From Lachnoclostridium sp. UBA739 (GTDB lineage: Bacteria; Bacillota_A; Clostridia; Lachnospirales; Lachnospiraceae), in the NCBI GenBank assembly GCA_002297865.1, contig DBKX01000105.1:1-6463 (forward strand): a stretch of 6,463 bases of DNA, in the 5' to 3' direction. The notes under the pieces were generated by a model. It did not search any database and was not told where the DNA came from. It saw only the letters and a program-made list of their open reading frames with translations. Below, in pieces: positions 5,905-6,463 of the stretch (its first letter is position 1; every line of letters starts with the position of its first letter). The position numbers and the translations under genes were made by a program.

Positions 5905-6463
5905 TTATCTCGTCTTAGGCTTTTTTAATCTTCTTTTTTGTAATAGCATTAGAATTAATGCTAACAAGAAACCAGATAACAATCCTCCAAAATGTGCCAT
6001 GTTATCTACTTCTTGTTCATATAATCCACTGGAAATGCTCAAGAAAATAAAGAATATTAACCTAGGAGCAGTTATATCTTTTATCATTCCCTTCGATAAA
6101 AAGATAAAACATGCTAACGCACCCACGATGCCAAAAATTGCACCTGATGCACCAATACTTAGTATTAATTGGTTATTAATAATATTATAACTCATTGAAA
6201 CTACTCCCGCAAGAATTCCAGATACAAAATAAAGGAGCATAAATTTTACATGTCCCACAGAATCTTCAACATAGGAACCAATGCAATATAATAAAACCAT
6301 ATTATTAATTAGATGATTAATACCTGAATGGATAAACATAGATGTAACAATGCGAAAATATTCGTGGTTGTAAGTGACTGCAGGCCAAAACAGTCCTGTA
6401 TTATCTATTAGCTCGTTCCTTTGTTCCGCTGTGCATAACCAATACATAATAACATAAATCAAT
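5905..6463 (-). CDS. Rhomboid-family intramembrane serine protease, N-terminus cut by window edge
   Basis: Rhomboids cleave transmembrane substrates within the membrane using a Ser-His dyad. The visible 185 residues contain the whole catalytic core: EYFRIVTSMFIHSGINHLINN (34-54), with His50 and Asn54 in the HxxxN oxyanion region; GASGAIFG (104-111), with the nucleophile Ser106; and NMAHFGGLLSG (154-164), with His157. Hydrophobic segments surround these motifs (about 55-62, 72-91, 100-122, 133-146, 157-174). The tail KRRLKKPKTR is strongly basic, which suggests a cytoplasmic C-terminus. The usual W of the WR motif is replaced here (YFR). The first codon in the window is a TTG with no visible ribosome binding site; it most likely encodes Leu within a first transmembrane helix that starts upstream. 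The stop lies 22 bp before the fusion gene, so the promoter for all three genes is outside the window. Substrates are unknown. Confidence 0.92.
   Translation of the reverse strand, partial: LIYVIMYWLCTAEQRNELIDNTGLFWPAVTYNHEYFRIVTSMFIHSGINHLINNMVLLYCIGSYVEDSVGHVKFMLLYFVSGILAGVVSMSYNIINNQLILSIGASGAIFGIVGALACFIFLSKGMIKDITAPRLIFFIFLSISSGLYEQEVDNMAHFGGLLSGFLLALILMLLQKRRLKKPKTR

Noticed and set aside
5999..6190. Open frame on the plus strand (63 codons)
   Set aside because: It is antisense to the rhomboid catalytic core and has no independent support.
6445..6462. TTG at 6462 or ATG at 6447 as the rhomboid start
   Set aside because: Neither shows a ribosome binding site within the window, and the hydrophobic residues there look like the end of a first transmembrane helix, so the gene is treated as cut by the window edge.
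1..6463. Mobile element, CRISPR, defence island or biosynthetic cluster
   Set aside because: No transposase, integrase, direct-repeat array, nuclease or typical cluster gene was found; all genes have housekeeping or conserved-family character and similar base composition.

Overview
The window reads as ordinary chromosomal DNA from a low-G+C Gram-positive bacterium, most likely a member of the Clostridia close to Lachnospiraceae. This rests on the AT-rich sequence with A/T-ending codons, strong AAGGAGG-type ribosome binding sites, a Firmicutes-type (about 450-residue) glucose-6-phosphate isomerase, and a short cysteine-rich TSCPD protein of a kind typical of anaerobic Firmicutes. The species assignment is an inference from protein character; no 16S or other marker is present. 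I see no insertion sequence, phage gene, CRISPR array, tRNA or rRNA.

Layout. (1) Positions 1-2913 carry three leftward genes, in transcription order: mtnN (2913-2215), a conserved-looking but unrecognised three-helix membrane protein (2071-1379), and pgi (1262 to beyond base 1, C-terminus cut off). pgi has its own clear sigma-A promoter. (2) Positions 2914-3070 are a divergent control region containing an ATGACAA-N9-TTGTCAT dyad. (3) Positions 3071-4404 carry a rightward two-gene unit, a small TSCPD-domain protein followed 20 bp later by murG, closed by a strong intrinsic terminator at 4413-4447. (4) Positions 4446-6463 carry a leftward three-gene unit: a rhomboid protease (5' end outside the window), an unusual flavodoxin-like/SCP2 fusion protein, and a HIT-family nucleotide-binding protein. 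Gaps of 22 and 15 bp suggest a single transcript that converges on murG at the shared terminator.

How the genes relate. Most are housekeeping: Pgi links glycolysis to the pentose phosphate pathway, MtnN clears methylthioadenosine and S-adenosylhomocysteine, and MurG makes lipid II at the membrane. The less understood parts are the TSCPD-MurG pair, the rhomboid/flavodoxin-SCP2/HIT operon and the membrane protein between mtnN and pgi. None of these amounts to a demonstrated new system. The fusion protein and its operon are the best candidates for something undescribed. Two start codons were revised from ribosome-binding-site placement: GTG at 2071 for the membrane protein and ATG at 3340 for murG.
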